The notes below the pieces were generated by a model, which saw nothing but the letters and a program-made list of their open reading frames with translations, was not told where the DNA came from and searched no databases. The translations under genes and the position numbers were made by a program. A stretch of 64,000 nucleotides of DNA from an uncultured Clostridia bacterium. GTDB taxonomy: Bacteria; Bacillota; Clostridia; TANB77; CAG-508. The DNA lies in contig CAKPDN010000006.1 in assembly GCA_934149005.1 (NCBI GenBank), forward strand, positions 1-64,000. Direction: 5' to 3'. This document shows positions 36,356-45,506 of this stretch, one piece after another (within the stretch, counting starts at the first letter, position 1; every line of letters begins with the position of its first letter).

Positions 36356-36943
36356 TTGAGTAAAATTAAAAAAATAGTATTAATAATATTTGCAGTTATT
36401 GCAATTATATTATCATTTATAGGAGGACATGCATATGCTAAATATATGTCTAAAGTTACAGGAAGAGGAACAGCAGATATAGCAAATTGGAGTTTCAAAG
36501 TAAATGACAAGGAAGAACAAATGCAAACAATTTCGTTAAAATCTACAATAAATAATTCAACTTTAATAAATAACAAAATTGCACCAGGAACAGCGGGAGA
36601 ATTTCAAATAAAATTAGATGCAACTAATTCAGAAGTTGGAGTTAATTATGCTATCAAATTTCAAAATGAAACAGTAAAGCCTACAAATCTAAAATTTACA
36701 TATGGAGAAAAGACATATAGTTCATTAGAAGATTTGCAAAAAGATCTAATCGGAACAATAAATGCAAATGATAAAACTAAAATTAAAGCATTAGTAATAG
36801 GGTGGAATTGGAAATATCAAACAGGAAATACACCTGAAGAAATTGCAGCAAGTGATATAATTGATACAAGAGATGGAAAAACAATAAAAAATTATTCTTT
36901 TGATATAATTGTATCTGGAACTCAAGTGATGCCGCAAAATTAA
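36356..36943 (+). CDS. Secreted TasA/camelysin-like protein
   Basis: A 196-residue protein. Signal peptide to about residue 29 (KKIVLIIFAVIAIILSFIGGHAYA), then KYMSKVTGRGTADIANWSF, a mature N terminus typical of TasA/CalY-like fibre proteins, and a beta-rich domain with KIAPGTAGEFQIKLDATNSE. The TTG at 36356 lies 7 nt after AAGGAGG; the ATG at 36350 touches the site and is less likely. First of four adjacent surface-protein genes. No SipW-type signal peptidase is seen nearby. Confidence 0.7.
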   Translation: MSKIKKIVLIIFAVIAIILSFIGGHAYAKYMSKVTGRGTADIANWSFKVNDKEEQMQTISLKSTINNSTLINNKIAPGTAGEFQIKLDATNSEVGVNYAIKFQNETVKPTNLKFTYGEKTYSSLEDLQKDLIGTINANDKTKIKALVIGWNWKYQTGNTPEEIAASDIIDTRDGKTIKNYSFDIIVSGTQVMPQN

Positions 36944-36995
36944 TTTAAAATATAAAAAATATGAAGATGTGTTTATTTAATTAATAGGAGGATAG

Positions 36996-37565
36996 ATGAG
37001 TAAAAAAGAGAATATAGAATATGCAAATTTACCAATAATTAATACAGAAAAAATTTATAAAAAAGAAAATACAGAAAAGAAGGATTATAGAATTATAACA
37101 GGAGTTGTAGTTATATTTATAATAATATTATTGTTATTTTGTGGATATAGTATGGCTAAAACAATAGAAGAAATAATTTTAAAATCTGATACACAAATAG
37201 CAGAACCAATTTTAATTATCGAAAATAATCCAAGTATAGACATAACTGCTACAAATTATTCTGGAATATATACATTTAAAATTAAAAACTACAACGAGCA
37301 AAATAAGGTGACAGATGTTGATTTGAAATATTATATAGAAATTTTATCAGATTTAGATGATTCAATAAATATGGAACTTTATCAAAATGAGAAAAAGATA
37401 AATTTAAATAAAAATAAAACAGAATATATAGAAATATCAAAAACTCAAAAAGAGGAAAGTGAGTATAAAATAAAAATAACATATGATAAAAATAAAACAA
37501 CTAATTTAGCAGATATTATGCAAAAAATACAAATTAAAATTCATAGTGAACAAGTGAAAGTATAA
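36996..37565 (+). CDS. Membrane-anchored surface-cluster protein
   Basis: A 189-residue protein: about 35 cytoplasmic residues, one membrane helix (IITGVVVIFIIILLLFCGYSMA), then an extracellular beta-rich domain (SIDITATNYSGIYTFKIKNYNEQNKVTDVDLKYYI). The N-in topology without signal cleavage differs from its neighbours, so it may anchor or assemble their products. AGGAGGATAG site. Family not identified; co-oriented with TasA-like genes on both sides. Confidence 0.65.
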   Translation: MSKKENIEYANLPIINTEKIYKKENTEKKDYRIITGVVVIFIIILLLFCGYSMAKTIEEIILKSDTQIAEPILIIENNPSIDITATNYSGIYTFKIKNYNEQNKVTDVDLKYYIEILSDLDDSINMELYQNEKKINLNKNKTEYIEISKTQKEESEYKIKITYDKNKTTNLADIMQKIQIKIHSEQVKV

Positions 37566-37574
37566 GGTGATTAC

Positions 37575-38165
37575 ATGAAAAGGAAGTTAATAACTATATT
37601 AAAATTAGTTATTGTTATGTTTTTAATTATTTTATTAATAAAAGCATTAGCTTTAAAAGGTTTATCGAATATTAAAATAACAGATGATTATTTATTTCTA
37701 AAATTGTTCTCAAATTCTAATAAAAATAAAGAAGAAATTAAATTCAAAATAGACTATAAAAACATAGATTTTAAATCAATAGATTTATCCAAAACAATAG
37801 ATAAAAATACTTTAATATATAGAAAAATTGCACCTGGAACTAGAGGAAGTTTTAATATATTATTGGATTCAAACAAAGATTTAAAATATAAAATACAATT
37901 TTATAGTATTAATGAAAAGCCTAAGAATTTAAAATTTGAAGCATTAAAAAATGAAAAAGTGGTAGGTCAATCAAAGAATTTAGAAGAGTTATCAGATAAA
38001 TTAGCTGGAAATATAAATGAAAATGAAAAAATATATATTACAATAAAATGGTATTGGAATTTTGAAAACAATAATGAAGAAACAGATAAACAAGATACAC
38101 AAGATTCTGAAAATATAAGAACATATAAATTTAACATTGTAACATATGGAGAAGAAAGAATATAG
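37575..38165 (+). CDS. Second TasA-like secreted or anchored protein
   Basis: A 196-residue paralogue of the protein at 36356. The shared block is YRKIAPGTRGSFNILLDSNKDLKYKIQF followed by PKNLKF, against NKIAPGTAGEFQIKLDATNS and PTNLKF in the first copy; the WYWNFENN block matches NWKYQTGN. The N-terminal hydrophobic segment (LITILKLVIVMFLIILLIKALALKG) may be uncleaved. It begins 9 bases after the previous gene, and its stop codon overlaps the ribosome binding site of the next. Confidence 0.65.
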   Translation: MKRKLITILKLVIVMFLIILLIKALALKGLSNIKITDDYLFLKLFSNSNKNKEEIKFKIDYKNIDFKSIDLSKTIDKNTLIYRKIAPGTRGSFNILLDSNKDLKYKIQFYSINEKPKNLKFEALKNEKVVGQSKNLEELSDKLAGNINENEKIYITIKWYWNFENNNEETDKQDTQDSENIRTYKFNIVTYGEERI

Positions 38166-39522
38166 GAGGTGTAAAAAAATAAAGAATAAACTATATAGTA
38201 TTTTAATTTTTTTTGTCTTTTGTATTTTTATAAATTCAATAGTAAATGCAAAATATATTATAGAAAATCAATTTGAAATAGCTAATCTTAATATAGATAG
38301 AACAAAGCCCAAAATTGAATTAATAAGTATAGATAATACAAATAGCGAATATAAAAATTATGCTAATAAAAATCATACTATAACCATAAAATTAAAAATT
38401 ATAGAAGAAAATATTAAAAGTATAAATTTTGATAAAGAACATATAAAATCAAAATTAGATAATAATTATATTAATGGTGATTCTATGAATTTAGAAAAAA
38501 TAGAAGATAGACAGAATGAAAAAATATATGAAATTAAAATAAGTAACATTAGTGGAAATGGTAACTTGAAAATAGATTTATTGGAAGGAATAGCCATTGA
38601 TAAAGGAGATTTAACAAATAGTTTTAAAGAAATAGATACTAAAATCATAATTGATAATATTGCACCAGAAGGTATTTTTTCAGAAAATAAAATAGCAGAT
38701 GGAAAGGTGAAGGGAAGTATTAAATTAAGTGAAAAAATAAGAAATATTGAAGGATGGAATTTTTCTCAGGATAATTTAAATATAGAAAAAGTATTTACTA
38801 ATAATATTTCATATGAATTGCCTGTAATAGATTATGCTGGAAATAAATCTATTGTGAAGGTTTCTATAACTAATGCTACATATATAAAACTAATTTATGC
38901 TTCTCATAATTCTGTGGTTGGATGGTCTTTTGGATATGGAAATTATGATGTTGCAGGAAAAGAAGCAATAGCCAAAAATTCAATATATAAAACAGAGGCG
39001 TTAGCATTTAATATTAGTGGAAATATAGATGAAGATTTTGTACAAGCAAAATCATATATTTATACTTACTGGGGAGAAGGAAGCTATGGAAGATGTACAA
39101 CCTCAGGTATTTTATATAATTATGGGTATAATCCATTAGATGGAAGCTATAAATCAATGAAATCAACTGATTTGGTAACAATAGAAAATAAAAAATATTT
39201 TCAATTAGGAGGAAGCGGAATTAATTCATATTTAAATACAGATGCAAATGGTAATAATCCTATGCCGGGTAGTGTAGCTCCTCTATACAAATATGGAATA
39301 TGTGGGATAAATCTAAAATTAAAAGATTATTCAGAATTTTCCGTAATATACCAGATTTTAGTTGATGGTGTTGGTTGGATAAATGCATGTTCAAATGGAA
39401 AAGAATGTATGTATAGTAAGCAAAGACCAATGTCTGCATTTAGAATTGCATTAATTCCTAAAACAGAAGAACAGTATGTTTTAGATACTTGGAATAAAGA
39501 TGTTGGTACTTATAATTTATAA
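38146..39522 (+). CDS. Secreted Ig-like protein with ChW-like C terminus; start codon uncertain
   Basis: A signal peptide (KLYSILIFFVFCIFINSIVNA-KY), Ig-like beta domains and a C-terminal region with GWSFGYGN, then VIYQILVDGVGWINACSNG...MSAFRIALIP, loosely resembling clostridial ChW repeats. The only in-frame ATG (38146) has no ribosome binding site and lies inside the preceding gene. A strong AGGAGGTG (38164-38171) instead positions an ATA codon at 38179 as a possible non-canonical start, giving 447 residues. Function unknown; surface location inferred. Confidence 0.7.
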   Translation: MEKKEYRRCKKIKNKLYSILIFFVFCIFINSIVNAKYIIENQFEIANLNIDRTKPKIELISIDNTNSEYKNYANKNHTITIKLKIIEENIKSINFDKEHIKSKLDNNYINGDSMNLEKIEDRQNEKIYEIKISNISGNGNLKIDLLEGIAIDKGDLTNSFKEIDTKIIIDNIAPEGIFSENKIADGKVKGSIKLSEKIRNIEGWNFSQDNLNIEKVFTNNISYELPVIDYAGNKSIVKVSITNATYIKLIYASHNSVVGWSFGYGNYDVAGKEAIAKNSIYKTEALAFNISGNIDEDFVQAKSYIYTYWGEGSYGRCTTSGILYNYGYNPLDGSYKSMKSTDLVTIENKKYFQLGGSGINSYLNTDANGNNPMPGSVAPLYKYGICGINLKLKDYSEFSVIYQILVDGVGWINACSNGKECMYSKQRPMSAFRIALIPKTEEQYVLDTWNKDVGTYNL

Positions 39523-39540
39523 AATATAAAGTAAGTAATT

Positions 39541-39577
39541 TAAGAAACTCCTATATTGGTTTTATGGGAGTTTCTTA
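39541..39577 (+). terminator. Terminator of the surface-protein cluster
   Basis: TAAGAAACTCC (39541-39551) pairs perfectly with GGAGTTTCTTA (39567-39577). Confidence 0.75.
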
Positions 39578-39702
39578 ATTAATATATATTATTATATGTA
39601 TAATTGTTGAACTGTAATGATTAAAATTAAACATGTAAAAAATGAAATTTTAAATGTAGACAAAAATTAAAAATTGTGCTAATATAGATAAAGATTTTAT
39701 AT

Positions 39703-39777
39703 TGGGGTATCGCCAAGTGGTAAGGCATCGGACTCTGACTCCGACATTCCTGTGTTCGAATCACAGTACCCCAGCCA
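39703..39777 (+). tRNA. tRNA-Gln (anticodon CTG)
   Basis: A 75-nt cloverleaf. Acceptor TGGGGTA pairs with TACCCCA, discriminator G, encoded CCA. The anticodon arm TCGGA-CTCTGAC-TCCGA gives anticodon CTG. The T arm contains GTTCGAATC. A possible promoter, TAGACA-17-TAATAT, lies upstream. It stands alone between surface-protein genes. Confidence 0.93.
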
Positions 39778-39836
39778 AATTATTTAAAATATCGACCAGA
39801 ATGCTTATTTTATAATAATTAAAAGGAGAATAATAA

Positions 39837-40601
39837 ATGAAAAAAATAAATGAAAAAGGAGTAACACTTGTAGCACTTGTAACTACAATTGTACTAATAT
39901 TTATTCTAGCTTCTATAACAGCCACATCAGGAATGTCAACAATAAAATGGGCAAGTTTTTCTCAATTTAAAAATGAACTAAAAGTATTACAAACAAAAGT
40001 TAATGAATTGAACCAAAATGATGAAATAAATATAGGCCAACAATTAAGTGAAGAACAAAAAAATATACTAAATAATTCAGAAATATCAAATATAATTTAT
40101 AAGGGGACATCATCAGAAGAAGAAAATATAAAAATAAAGAATGGATTTAGATATTGTGATAGAAATTTTATAAAAGAAAAATTTAATTTAGATAATATTA
40201 AAAGAGACTATCTTATAAATGTAGAATATAGATATATTATTTATAATAAAGGATTTGAATACGAAGGAAAAATTTATTATATGCCAGAACAATTAGATGA
40301 TAGTTTATATAATGTAAAATATAATGATAAAAATGCAAAAGATGGAAATTTTGAAGTAAATTCAACAGCAGAGAGTGATAGATGGAAAATAGAGATTTCT
40401 AATATTACATATTCGGGTTATATAAATAATTGGCTAGTTGAATATAGATTAGATGGAGAATCAAAATGGAATAAAGCAAATGGATTAAATTTTTATGTAA
40501 CAAAAGCAGGAAATTATTATGTTAGAGTATCACATAATGATATTAATCTAGGTTCAAAATTAGTTAGCATAATTGATGAAGAAAAAAATATTACAGAATA
40601 A
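39837..40601 (+). CDS. Prepilin-like surface protein
   Basis: A 254-residue protein. The N terminus INEKGVTLVALVTTIVLIFILAS has a prepilin-peptidase-type Gly before a hydrophobic helix, but no Glu at position +5. The rest has a coiled region (LKVLQTKVNELNQND) and a C-terminal Ig-like domain (VEYRLDGESKWNKANG...AGNYYVRVSHND). AAAGGAG site. Export is probably type IV-pilin-like; no assembly genes are near. Its cargo domain is not recognised. Confidence 0.75.
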   Translation: MKKINEKGVTLVALVTTIVLIFILASITATSGMSTIKWASFSQFKNELKVLQTKVNELNQNDEINIGQQLSEEQKNILNNSEISNIIYKGTSSEEENIKIKNGFRYCDRNFIKEKFNLDNIKRDYLINVEYRYIIYNKGFEYEGKIYYMPEQLDDSLYNVKYNDKNAKDGNFEVNSTAESDRWKIEISNITYSGYINNWLVEYRLDGESKWNKANGLNFYVTKAGNYYVRVSHNDINLGSKLVSIIDEEKNITE

Positions 40602-40603
40602 AA

Positions 40604-40628
40604 AATACAGATAGAGCTTATCTGTATT
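40604..40628. terminator. Bidirectional terminator between convergent genes
   Basis: AATACAGATA (40604-40613) pairs perfectly with TATCTGTATT (40619-40628), with T/A runs on both sides. Confidence 0.8.
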
Positions 40629-40629
40629 T

Positions 40630-41493
40630 TTATATTGGTTCAACATGTACAATAGTTTTATAAACATTATCAAATTTGTTAACAGTTTCTTCAATATTAT
40701 TTGCTAGATTATGGCTTTCAAAAGTAGATAAATTACCATCTAAACAAATTGTTATAAAAATTATGTGTTTAGCTCCAACAGGAGAAGAAGAAATATTGTC
40801 TATTTTTTGAACTTCTTTGTAGCTATGAACAATATCCAAAATTAAATCTTTTGTTTTTTCATCAATAGAGATATCCATTAAAACATTATAACTTTCTAAA
40901 AATATTGAAATGCCAGTATATCCAATCCAAATTGAAATACCAATTCCAACGACTCCATCAAACCAATAAATTCCAAATAAAGAAAAAATAATAGAAATTA
41001 ATGTAAAAGTAGTTACAATACAATCATTTTTGTGATCTTGCATATTTGATTCTAATAATATATTATTGTATTTTTTGGAAGCATTTTTGGTATATAGATA
41101 TAAAAAAAACTTTGTTAGTATTGTAATAATACAAACTAAAATTAAAAGCCATGAAAATTGTAAGTTGCTTCCTAAGACTAAAGTACTTATTGAATCATAA
41201 AATAATTTTGCTGCTACAACAATCATTGAAATTCCAATAAACATAGAAAATATGTATTCGGCTTTACCATGTCCAAAATTGTGATCTTCATCATTTGGAA
41301 CACTAGAAATTTTATTTCCAATAAAAGTCATAAGTGATGCAAAAATATCGCCTGCACTGTTAAAACTATCAGCAATCATAGATTGGCTTTTAAAAATAAA
41401 ACCAACTATTGCTTTTAAAATTAATAAAAATATATTTCCTATAATTCCACAAATACCAACTTTTTTAGTTATTTTAAATCTTTCATCTTCCAT
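40630..41493 (-). CDS. Cation diffusion facilitator (CDF) family metal efflux transporter
   Basis: A 287-residue inner-membrane cation/proton antiporter. About six membrane helices; the metal-site motif SMIADSFNSAGDIFASL (DxxxD on helix 2) and HNFGHGKAEYI are diagnostic. A C-terminal cytoplasmic domain ends with IVHVEP. The first site reads DSFNSAGD and the sequence looks closest to Mn/Fe-type CDF proteins, but specificity cannot be settled. GGTGAT site. Monocistronic. Confidence 0.9.
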   Translation of the reverse strand: MEDERFKITKKVGICGIIGNIFLLILKAIVGFIFKSQSMIADSFNSAGDIFASLMTFIGNKISSVPNDEDHNFGHGKAEYIFSMFIGISMIVVAAKLFYDSISTLVLGSNLQFSWLLILVCIITILTKFFLYLYTKNASKKYNNILLESNMQDHKNDCIVTTFTLISIIFSLFGIYWFDGVVGIGISIWIGYTGISIFLESYNVLMDISIDEKTKDLILDIVHSYKEVQKIDNISSSPVGAKHIIFITICLDGNLSTFESHNLANNIEETVNKFDNVYKTIVHVEPI

Positions 41494-41643
41494 ATAATCA
41501 CCTAATTAATTTTATTATAAAGTTTGAAAGATATTATAACACATGAAACAATAAATGTTAATAATTTAAAAATAATTTATTGATTTAGATAAAAAAATAT
41601 AGTAGAATAACAAATATAAATCGGAAAATATTCCAAATAGAAA

Positions 41644-41659
41644 TGTCCCTTCTGGGACA
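41644..41659. repeat. Short GGGACA palindrome upstream of priA (copy G)
   Basis: TGTCCC-ttct-GGGACA lies just before the priA ribosome binding site. It shares the TGGGAC core with the stop-codon-associated repeats and with the element after priA. Confidence 0.55.
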
Positions 41660-41670
41660 AGGAGTGAAAA

Positions 41671-43908
41671 ATGGTAGCGGAAGTAATAATAAATAGTGCA
41701 GCAAAAAAATTAAATAGAACATTTGACTATAATATACCAAAGGAATTAGAAAATATAATATTTATTGGTAGCAAAGTTTTGGTACCATTTGGTAGATTCA
41801 AAAGCTTAGAAGAAGCACATGTTGTGAAAATAAAACATAATTCAGAGTTTGAAATTAAAGACATAGCAAAAGTAGAAATAGGATTAACAGATAAGCAAAT
41901 AGAATTGGCTAATTGGATGGCTAAAAGATATTTTTGTAATGTTTCAGAATGTATAAAATTAATGCAAACGCCTGGAACAAGAAATAAGGATGTAAATAAG
42001 AGAATTCAAGATAAAAAAATAAATGTGGTTTATTTAAAGAAAGATTTTGATGAAATAAATTTTGATATAGAAAGTGAAAAAATAAAATCAGATAAACAGA
42101 TAAAAATATTAAATTTTGTTAAAGATAATGAAGGATGTACTATTCCAGAAATAGAGACTTTTACTGATTGTTCAAGAGCTATTGCAAATACACTAATTAA
42201 AAATGGATATTTAGAATTAGTAGAAACAAAGGTAGAGAGAAATCCTCTAAATAGAAAAAAAATAAATTCAACACAAAATCTAAGATTAACAGATGAACAA
42301 CAAGAAGCGTTTAATAAAGTTGCAGAAACAATTGATAAAAATCTATATGAACAATTTTTATTATATGGTGTTACAGGTTCAGGAAAAACAGAAGTATATT
42401 TACAATTAATAGATAAGGTTATTAAAGAGGATAAATCCTCTATTGTGTTAGTGCCAGAAATTTCATTAACGCCTCAAATGTTAGATAGATTTATATCAAG
42501 ATTTGGCAAAGAGAAAATTGCAGTTTTACACAGTAAGTTATCAATTGGGGAAAGACATGATGAATGGGAAAAAATAAAAGAGGAAAGAGCAAAAATTATA
42601 ATAGGTGCAAGATCTGCAATATTTGCACCAGTTAAAAAATTAGGAATTATTATAATAGATGAGGAACATGATAGCTCATATAAATCTGAATCAAGTCCAA
42701 AGTATAATGCAAAAGAAGTAGCGAAAAAAATTGCAAAAGAGGAGAAAGTACCATTATTATTAGGAAGTGCAACACCTGACTTAATAACATTTTATAATGC
42801 AAAGGAAAATAAAGAAATAGTATTGTTAGAATTAACAAAAAGAGCAAATAATTCAAATTTACCTAAAGTTGAAATTGTAGATTTAAAACAAGAACTTGCA
42901 AATGGAAACAGATCGATGTTAAGTAATGAATTATACCAATCTATTGAAGAAAACTTAAAAGATAAATTGCAAACAATATTATTTTTAAACAGAAGAGGAT
43001 ATTCAACATTTATAATGTGTAGAAATTGTGGATATACTGTAAAATGTAAAAACTGTAATATAAGTATGACATATCATAGTTATGAAAATAAATTAAAATG
43101 CCATTATTGTGGATACGAAGAAAAAGTTGTTAAAAAATGTCCAGAGTGTGGAAGTGATAAAATAAGATATTTTGGAACAGGAACACAAAAACTGGAACAA
43201 GAGATTCATAAACAATTTCCAAAAGCAAAAACCATAAGAATGGATGTAGACACAGTAACTAGGAAAAATTCACATGAAGAAATTTTAAATAAATTCAAAA
43301 ATGAAGATATAGATATTTTAATAGGAACACAAATGGTAGTAAAGGGACATCACTTTCCAAAGGTAACATTAGTAGGAGTTATAGCAGCAGATAGTTCATT
43401 AAATATAGATGATTATAGAGCGACAGAAAGAACATTTCAAATATTGACACAAGTAGCAGGAAGAGCAGGAAGAGAAAATTTGCCAGGTAAAGTAATAATA
43501 CAAAGTTATAATCCAGAAAACTTTAGTATACAAGATGCACAAAAACAAGATTATGAAGAATTTTATCAAACAGAAATTGTTCTAAGAAAGCAGTTGAAAT
43601 ATCCGCCATTTTGCGATATAATAGTGGTTGGATTTAATGGCTTAGATGAGGAAGAAATAAAAAAGATTTCTAATTTATCTTATGACTTAATAACAAAAAA
43701 CTTGGATAAAGAGCAATTTAGGATTTTTAAGCCAATGCCTTCTCCAATTGATAAAATTCAAAATAAATATAGATGGAGAATTATAATAAAAGGTAATATG
43801 AATGAAAAAGCAAATGAGGCTTTGAATAAACTATTGAAAAATTTATATGATAGGGACTATAAAAAAACTAAAATTACAATAGATGTAAATCCAAATAATA
43901 TGGTGTGA
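41671..43908 (+). CDS. priA: Primosomal replication-restart helicase PriA
   Basis: Superfamily 2 DNA helicase that reloads the replisome at stalled forks. N-terminal 3'-end-binding domain, Walker A GVTGSGKTEVYL, the DEEH box (IIIDEEHDSSYKS), a zinc module with cysteine pairs (CRNCGYTVKCKNC...CHYCG...CPECG), and motifs V/VI (GTQMVVKGHHFP, QVAGRAGR). Length 745. AAGGAG site. Flanked by GGGACA palindromes on both sides; first of priA-def-fmt. Confidence 0.97.
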   Translation: MVAEVIINSAAKKLNRTFDYNIPKELENIIFIGSKVLVPFGRFKSLEEAHVVKIKHNSEFEIKDIAKVEIGLTDKQIELANWMAKRYFCNVSECIKLMQTPGTRNKDVNKRIQDKKINVVYLKKDFDEINFDIESEKIKSDKQIKILNFVKDNEGCTIPEIETFTDCSRAIANTLIKNGYLELVETKVERNPLNRKKINSTQNLRLTDEQQEAFNKVAETIDKNLYEQFLLYGVTGSGKTEVYLQLIDKVIKEDKSSIVLVPEISLTPQMLDRFISRFGKEKIAVLHSKLSIGERHDEWEKIKEERAKIIIGARSAIFAPVKKLGIIIIDEEHDSSYKSESSPKYNAKEVAKKIAKEEKVPLLLGSATPDLITFYNAKENKEIVLLELTKRANNSNLPKVEIVDLKQELANGNRSMLSNELYQSIEENLKDKLQTILFLNRRGYSTFIMCRNCGYTVKCKNCNISMTYHSYENKLKCHYCGYEEKVVKKCPECGSDKIRYFGTGTQKLEQEIHKQFPKAKTIRMDVDTVTRKNSHEEILNKFKNEDIDILIGTQMVVKGHHFPKVTLVGVIAADSSLNIDDYRATERTFQILTQVAGRAGRENLPGKVIIQSYNPENFSIQDAQKQDYEEFYQTEIVLRKQLKYPPFCDIIVVGFNGLDEEEIKKISNLSYDLITKNLDKEQFRIFKPMPSPIDKIQNKYRWRIIIKGNMNEKANEALNKLLKNLYDRDYKKTKITIDVNPNNMV

Positions 43909-43913
43909 GGTCG

Positions 43914-43947
43914 TGTCCCATGGGGACGGTTCTAATGGGACATTTTT
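43914..43947 (+). terminator. GGGACA-type palindrome with T run after priA (copy H)
   Basis: TGTCCCAT (43914-43921) pairs with ATGGGACA (43935-43942) around GGGGACGGTTCTA, followed by TTTTT. Another GGGACAG lies at 43964-43970. It is both terminator-like and a member of the GGGACA repeat group. Confidence 0.65.
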
Positions 43948-44006
43948 ACCCGTTTGGGACAGATGGTGAATGGTTTTAATAATAAGTTTTAATAGGAGGG
44001 ATAGAA

Positions 44007-44483
44007 GTGGCAATAAGAAATTTAAGATTAGAAGGAGATAGTATTCTAAACAAAAAGTCAAGAGAAATTGAAGTAATAGATGATAAATTACAAGAATTAA
44101 TTGATGATATGATAGAAACAATGCATAAATATAATGGAGTAGGATTAGCGGCAGTTCAAGTAGGAATTTTAAAAAGAGTAGTTGTAATTGATTTATATGA
44201 TGATAATGGACCAATTGTATTAATTAATCCAATTATTTTAAAAACAAAAGGAGAACATGAAGTTGATGAGGGATGCTTAAGTTTTCCTAATCAATTTGCG
44301 AAAATTATGAGACCAGAAGAGGTAATAGCAGAGTATACAGATAGGAATGGAAAAAGAATAAAAGTAAAAGCTAAAGATTTATTAGCACAAGCTATTTCTC
44401 ATGAGTTAGATCATTTAGAGGGGGAGGTTTTTATTGACAAAATTATTCCAGGAACTTTAGAATATATAGAGCCTGAAAAATGA
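44007..44483 (+). CDS. def: Peptide deformylase
   Basis: Metallo-enzyme removing the N-formyl group from nascent proteins. The three motifs are visible: GVGLAAVQ (Val in place of the common Pro), EGCLSFP with the metal-ligand Cys, and HELDHLEG. Length 158. The start is GTG, with AGGAGGG at 6 nt. Followed closely by fmt, the enzyme that adds the formyl group. Confidence 0.96.
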   Translation: MAIRNLRLEGDSILNKKSREIEVIDDKLQELIDDMIETMHKYNGVGLAAVQVGILKRVVVIDLYDDNGPIVLINPIILKTKGEHEVDEGCLSFPNQFAKIMRPEEVIAEYTDRNGKRIKVKAKDLLAQAISHELDHLEGEVFIDKIIPGTLEYIEPEK

Positions 44484-44525
44484 CCTGGATAGGAGATTTT
44501 TATTTGAGACAAAGGAGGAAATTTA

Positions 44526-45485
44526 ATGTTAAATGTTTTGTTTATGGGAACACCAGATTTTGCAAAAGAAAGTTTAAAAGCAATATATAATAGTGGATAT
44601 AATATATTGGGAGTTGTTACAAATCCAGATAAGCCAAAAGGTAGAGGAATGAAGATGTTGCCATCACCTGTAAAAGAATTTGCATTAGAAAAAAATATAC
44701 CAATATATCAGCCTTTAAAAGTAAAAAATAACCCAGAGTTTATTGATGAAATAAAAAAATTGAATCCAGATGTTATATGTGTTGTAGCATATGGAAAGAT
44801 TTTACCCAAAGAGATACTTGATATTCCTGAAAAAGGATGTATAAATGTTCATGGATCATTACTTCCTAAATATAGAGGTGCTGCACCAATTCAGTGGGCG
44901 GTTTTAAATGGAGATAAAAAGACTGGAATTACAACAATGTATATGGATGTTGGAATGGATACAGGGGATATGATTTTAAAAGAAGAAGTTGAAATAGGGA
45001 ATAATGAAACAACAGGAGAATTATGGGAAAGGCTTTCAAAAATTGGTGGAAAATTATTAGTTGAAACTTTAAAACAAATTGAGGATGGAGTTGCTCCAAA
45101 AGAAAAGCAAGGAGATGAATTTTCTATTGCACCAATGCTAGATAAAGGAATGGCCAAAATTGATTGGGAAAATAAATCAGCTCAAGAAATTAAAAATTTG
45201 GTTAGAGGTTTAAACCCAATTATGGGGGCATATACATTTTTAAATGATAAAAAAATTAAGTTTTGGAAAGTGGATGTGGCAAAAAATATAGGGTATGATT
45301 CAGAAAATATAAAAATATTTAAAAATGGGACTGTCTTAATATCTGACCAAAGAGATGGATTATTTATAAAAACAAAAGATGGAATTTTACAAGTGCTTGA
45401 AATTCAGGGAGAGAATGCTAAAAGAATGAAAATAGGAGATTTTTTAAGAGGAAATCCAATAGATGAATTTGAAGTATTTGAATAA
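44526..45485 (+). CDS. fmt: Methionyl-tRNA formyltransferase
   Basis: Formylates initiator Met-tRNA using 10-formyl-THF. N-terminal LFMGTPDFAKESL, the folate site around INVHGSLLPKYRGAAPIQ, DVGMDTGDMIL and a C-terminal OB-fold domain are present. Length 319 is normal. AAAGGAGG site. End of priA-def-fmt; a 370-bp inverted-repeat element follows. Confidence 0.96.
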   Translation: MLNVLFMGTPDFAKESLKAIYNSGYNILGVVTNPDKPKGRGMKMLPSPVKEFALEKNIPIYQPLKVKNNPEFIDEIKKLNPDVICVVAYGKILPKEILDIPEKGCINVHGSLLPKYRGAAPIQWAVLNGDKKTGITTMYMDVGMDTGDMILKEEVEIGNNETTGELWERLSKIGGKLLVETLKQIEDGVAPKEKQGDEFSIAPMLDKGMAKIDWENKSAQEIKNLVRGLNPIMGAYTFLNDKKIKFWKVDVAKNIGYDSENIKIFKNGTVLISDQRDGLFIKTKDGILQVLEIQGENAKRMKIGDFLRGNPIDEFEVFE

Positions 45486-45506
45486 TATTTTTACTATTTA
45501 CAGTTA

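Noticed and set aside
39703..39777. tRNA-Gln as an integration site for a mobile island
   Set aside because: No integrase and no repeated copy of the tRNA 3' end was noticed in the flanking sequence.
43964..43975. Separate regulatory site at TTTGGGACAGATG before def
   Set aside because: Too short to separate from the GGGACA repeat group; no second half-site.
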